Source: Oceanobacillus kimchii X50 (lineage in GTDB: Bacteria > Bacillota > Bacilli > Bacillales > Amphibacillaceae). Taken from it: a DNA stretch of 64,000 nucleotides. The stretch's first letter is position 1; each line of letters opens with the position of its first letter. Position numbers and translations under genes: made by a program. Under the pieces are notes generated by a model. That model had not been told where the DNA came from and did no database searches. It saw only the letters and a list, made by a program, of their open reading frames with translations. Location of the stretch: contig NZ_CM001792.1 in assembly GCF_000340475.1 (NCBI RefSeq), positions 526,783 through 590,782 on the forward strand, read 5' to 3'. Shown here piece after piece: positions 61,680 to 64,000 of this stretch.

Positions 61680-61746
61680 TATTGAAAAAGAATAAGAATT
61701 CTTGTTCGTTCTATACTTTCTAAGTGTCCATGAAATGTCCAATTTA

Positions 61747-62856
61747 TTAAAATAGGTCATCTAAACGGTCTGCCGTTTCACGTTGTTTGTTCGGAAATAG
61801 GTGACCATACACATCAATTGTTGTTTTAATAGAGGCATGTCCTAAGCGTTCTTTAATAGTTGTATAATCTTCCCTTTGATGTATTAATAAAGCTACGTGA
61901 GAGTGTCTAAAATCGTGTAATCGAATGGCTTCTATTTTATCATCTCTTTCACATATAGTTCTTATCTTTCTACTGAAAATATCTTTAGTTGGTGCTTGAT
62001 CTTTGTACTGGAAGATATGGATATCATTAGAATGCTTCATTCTATATTTAGAAAATAAATCTTGTTGTTCCTGTTTCCAATCATGTAGTAACTCAATAAG
62101 TTTAGAATTGATACTTATTCTCCTGATTGAGTTTTTTGTCTTAGGTTTTGTGATAATAATTTCTCTATTTATATAAGTTAGAGATTTATATACGTTAATT
62201 TCTTTTCGAAATTCATCAATATCATTCCATGTTAAAGCAAGTATTTCTCCACATCTCATGCCCGTAAAATAAGCGAAGGTATAAAAGACCTTAAACATAT
62301 ATTCATCCTTATTGATAAGTTGAATGAATAATTTAAACTGTTCTGGAGTCCAAAATTTCATTTGCTTATTATCAAGGCTAAGATTCTTAACGGACTTACA
62401 TGGATTAGTGGAAATTACTTGTTCATCAATAGCTTTATCAAAAATTTTTTTTAATATTATCATGATATTATTAATTGATTTATAGCTTAAACCATCATCG
62501 ATTAATTTTGATTGATATTGTCTAATATCAGTTGGAGTGACCTTTTTAATAATGCTATTTTTGAAGGTTGGTATTATGTGCTTGTTAATAGTATATTCTT
62601 GTATTTTATAATAATTGGGTTTGTGATGAAGTTTACTTTCCTCAAGATAAAAGTCTTTTACGGTACTGAAATCTAAATGTCGATCACTTATAAATTGTTG
62701 TGATTTATAAAGTTGTTTCGTTTTACTAATCCATTCTTCGGCATCTTTTTTATTTTTGAATATTTTTCTTTTTCTCCTTCTTTTACTTGTTAATGGGTCA
62801 ATACCAATACTTATATCAGCAAAGAAACGACCATCATTTAACTTTCTTATTGACAT
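61747..62856 (-). CDS. int: Tyrosine recombinase (ICEBs1-type integrase)
   Basis: 369 aa. An AP2-like arm-binding N-terminus (SIRKLNDGRFFADISIG, RRKRKIFKNKKDAEEWI) is followed by a core-binding SAM-like domain and a catalytic domain: Arg in FTGMRCGEILALTW, HDFRHSHVALLI (His-x-x-Arg), GHASIKTTIDVYGH (His and nucleophile Tyr). It is close in length to ICEBs1 Int and sits at the same kind of site. ATG at 62856 follows AAAGGGG; the frame extends 7 codons up without a site. It should catalyse integration and excision at tRNA-Leu. Confidence 0.93.
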   Translation of the reverse strand: MSIRKLNDGRFFADISIGIDPLTSKRRRKRKIFKNKKDAEEWISKTKQLYKSQQFISDRHLDFSTVKDFYLEESKLHHKPNYYKIQEYTINKHIIPTFKNSIIKKVTPTDIRQYQSKLIDDGLSYKSINNIMIILKKIFDKAIDEQVISTNPCKSVKNLSLDNKQMKFWTPEQFKLFIQLINKDEYMFKVFYTFAYFTGMRCGEILALTWNDIDEFRKEINVYKSLTYINREIIITKPKTKNSIRRISINSKLIELLHDWKQEQQDLFSKYRMKHSNDIHIFQYKDQAPTKDIFSRKIRTICERDDKIEAIRLHDFRHSHVALLIHQREDYTTIKERLGHASIKTTIDVYGHLFPNKQRETADRLDDLF

Positions 62857-62900
62857 ATTTATTACCCCTTTCAGCAAATAACAGAATATACGTTCGGTTT

Positions 62901-63356
62901 TTAGTGATAAAAAATAAACTGATTATCAGATAACCCGTTTAATTTAGATTGAATTATTGGAAGTGGTTGCCCAAAAAGTATTGCTAATTGATGAATGTTA
63001 TTCTGCTCGATTAAATCTTGTTGTTTTAAAATTTCAACATCGGATATAAGTAGCTCAGAAGCAAATTTAATAGAAAGTTGATTATCGATATTATTAAAAA
63101 TAACTGTGTGATCTTGTTCATGATGAAGATAAAAGTAACCTATTATATAAGCTATTAATGCTTTTTTATATTTAATTGAACTATCAATATGGATTAATTT
63201 TTTATAGTTATGATCTTGTAATATTCCTTTTACGCTGTGCAAGTCATTATAAAGGATATGTAATCTTAAACATCGACATAACTTAAAAATGTCTCTTGTC
63301 TTATAAAATGATGTAATATCTTCTACTTCTCCTTTAATGTTGTTTTCGGTAATGAT
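62901..63356 (-). CDS. ImmA-like protein with lost HEXXH motif and odd start codon
   Basis: About 151 aa if read from the ATC at 63356, 6 nt after AAGGAGG (63369-63363). The frame (IITENNIKGEVEDITSFYKT onward) aligns with ICEBs1 ImmA as I remember it: the N-terminal I-T, NDL--xxGxLQ, LIHI, AxxxGxxxLH, FASELL. Where ImmA has AHELGH this protein reads AYIIGY, so no zinc-protease motif remains. No ATG/GTG/TTG lies near the ribosome site; the first TTG, at 63242, would delete 38 residues. It is either a non-catalytic derivative using a rare AUC/AUU start, or a decaying gene. It lies between immR and int, as immA does. Confidence 0.6.
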   Translation of the reverse strand: MITENNIKGEVEDITSFYKTRDIFKLCRCLRLHILYNDLHSVKGILQDHNYKKLIHIDSSIKYKKALIAYIIGYFYLHHEQDHTVIFNNIDNQLSIKFASELLISDVEILKQQDLIEQNNIHQLAILFGQPLPIIQSKLNGLSDNQFIFYH

Positions 63357-63449
63357 AATACCCCTCCTTGATATTTAAACCATTTCAACCCATATTGTAT
63401 AGTTCAATATTATATGGAATTATTTGTATAATGTCTATTATTTGGAATA

Positions 63450-63851
63450 TTATTTCTCATTTCGTTTCATCTCGTCTACAAATTTCATCCCATTTATTAA
63501 TGCTTTTTTTATCATACGAATAGTTTCCTCATCTAAATTAGATTCATCAAGGTATATAGTGGGGTCATTACCGTTTTGAATTTCCATTACAACCTCGTCA
63601 AATATATTATCTAATTTAGATTTTTTTTGATTATAGGAATCTTTATTTTCATAATCAGTTAAACCAAGTAAATAATCGGTAGAAACCTCATAAATTTCAC
63701 TTAATTTCTTTAAGGTTTTTGTGTCTGGGTCAGTTGTATCTCTTTCATATGCTGACAGTGATATATTAGAAATATTTAATTTTTTTGCAACGTCTTTTTG
63801 AGTTAATTTTTTTCTCATACGAGAAATTCTTAACCTTTCTCCCAATGTCAT
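63450..63851 (-). CDS. immR: ImmR-like immunity repressor (Xre family)
   Basis: 133 aa. An N-terminal HTH_Xre (LGERLRISRMRKKLTQKDVA, YERDTTDPDTKTLKKLSEIY, STDYLLGL) is followed by a C-terminal helical tail (DEETIRMIKKALINGMKFVD). Both parts follow ICEBs1 ImmR closely. It should repress the element's excision and transfer genes and confer immunity. ATG at 63851 follows AGGAGAT. The gene divergent to it, expected beyond the right edge, would be the excisionase side. Confidence 0.88.
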   Translation of the reverse strand: MTLGERLRISRMRKKLTQKDVAKKLNISNISLSAYERDTTDPDTKTLKKLSEIYEVSTDYLLGLTDYENKDSYNQKKSKLDNIFDEVVMEIQNGNDPTIYLDESNLDEETIRMIKKALINGMKFVDEMKRNEK

Positions 63852-63939
63852 ATCTATTATCTCCTATTCAAAATATGTGATGATTAAAGATTTCCTTAAA
63901 ATTAAAATAAATGATTATAACTATTATAACAATTTGTTC

Positions 63940-63990
63940 TATATTTTTATACATATTGTATATAATTTTATCCATTGTATATTTTTATAC
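63940..63990. promoter_or_regulatory. Candidate ImmR operators
   Basis: TATATTTTTATAC occurs twice (63940-63952 and 63978-63990), 38 bp apart, in the AT-rich region upstream of immR. Between them is ATTGTATATAA, partly repeated as ATTGTATATTT. Confidence 0.5.
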
Positions 63991-64000
63991 TTAGTTAATT

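Overview
The window is a low-GC Gram-positive chromosome segment, most likely from Oceanobacillus (O. iheyensis or a close relative). That assignment is inference. It rests on the Bacillus-type gene content: a complete rsbR-S-T-U-V-W-sigB-rsbX operon, EndoAI/EndoA, YtvA, CssRS-HtrB, a spore-associated YteA-type zinc-finger protein, strong GGAGG ribosome sites and very frequent TTG starts. The order acpS - ydcC - ndoAI - ndoA - rsb/sigB - tex - sprT-like - tRNA cluster - integrase is the order I remember for B. subtilis.

Layout. 1-3.7 kb: two DUF2642-like small proteins, a family-2 glycosyltransferase, a cold-shock protein and a beta-hydroxyacid dehydrogenase. 3.9-8.5 kb: YteA-type protein, then the divergent secretion-stress unit htrB | cssR-cssS. 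8.7-12.8 kb: typA, a lipoprotein sugar dehydrogenase behind a good SigB-type promoter, and the blue-light receptor ytvA. 12.8-17.4 kb: a trehalose operon (PTS transporter with an N-terminal IIA domain, phosphotrehalase, TreR) with a readable promoter, cre site and two TreR-like operators. 17.5-25.6 kb: DDAH-like hydrolase, CapA-like protein, DUF368 membrane protein, thioredoxin, and a YkoGH-like two-component system followed by two PepSY proteins. 25.9-31.1 kb (minus strand): phosphonate-type ABC transporter phnD-C-E-E followed by a cytoplasmic nucleotidase. 31.3-37.4 kb: MarR regulator, cysteine-less glutaredoxin-like protein behind a SigB-type promoter, YppG, esterase, DegV, EamA transporter and the RNA helicase cshA with a leader ORF. 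37.6-44.1 kb: an amino-sugar block, nagB | nagR followed by murR-murQ-murP-mupG, for recycling of cell-wall sugars. 44.3-50.3 kb: prepilin peptidase, rhomboid protease, acpS, NAD(P)HX repair enzyme, ydcC and the EndoAI/EndoA toxin-antitoxin pair, with no alr in between. 50.7-55.6 kb: the SigB stressosome and partner-switch operon. 55.8-60.5 kb: tex, PerR-type katA and the SprT-like gene. 60.6-61.6 kb: tRNA genes Asn-Ser-Glu-Asp-Gln, a terminator, a broken tRNA, then Lys-Leu. 61.7-64 kb: the start of an ICEBs1-like integrative element at tRNA-Leu (int, immA-like, immR, all minus strand), running off the right edge.

Themes. General stress is prominent: YtvA is a known stressosome partner, the sigB operon has an internal SigB-type promoter, and two unlinked genes (a sugar-dehydrogenase lipoprotein and a glutaredoxin-like protein) have promoters of the same type. 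The most unusual object is the immA-like gene of the integrative element. Its ORF aligns with ImmA, but the HEXXH protease motif is replaced by non-catalytic residues and the position expected to hold the start codon is ATC behind a strong ribosome site. A dispersed terminal-inverted-repeat element of about 200-220 bp occurs twice, with a third core fragment.

Family assignments were made by eye from motifs and remembered homologues. No search was run.
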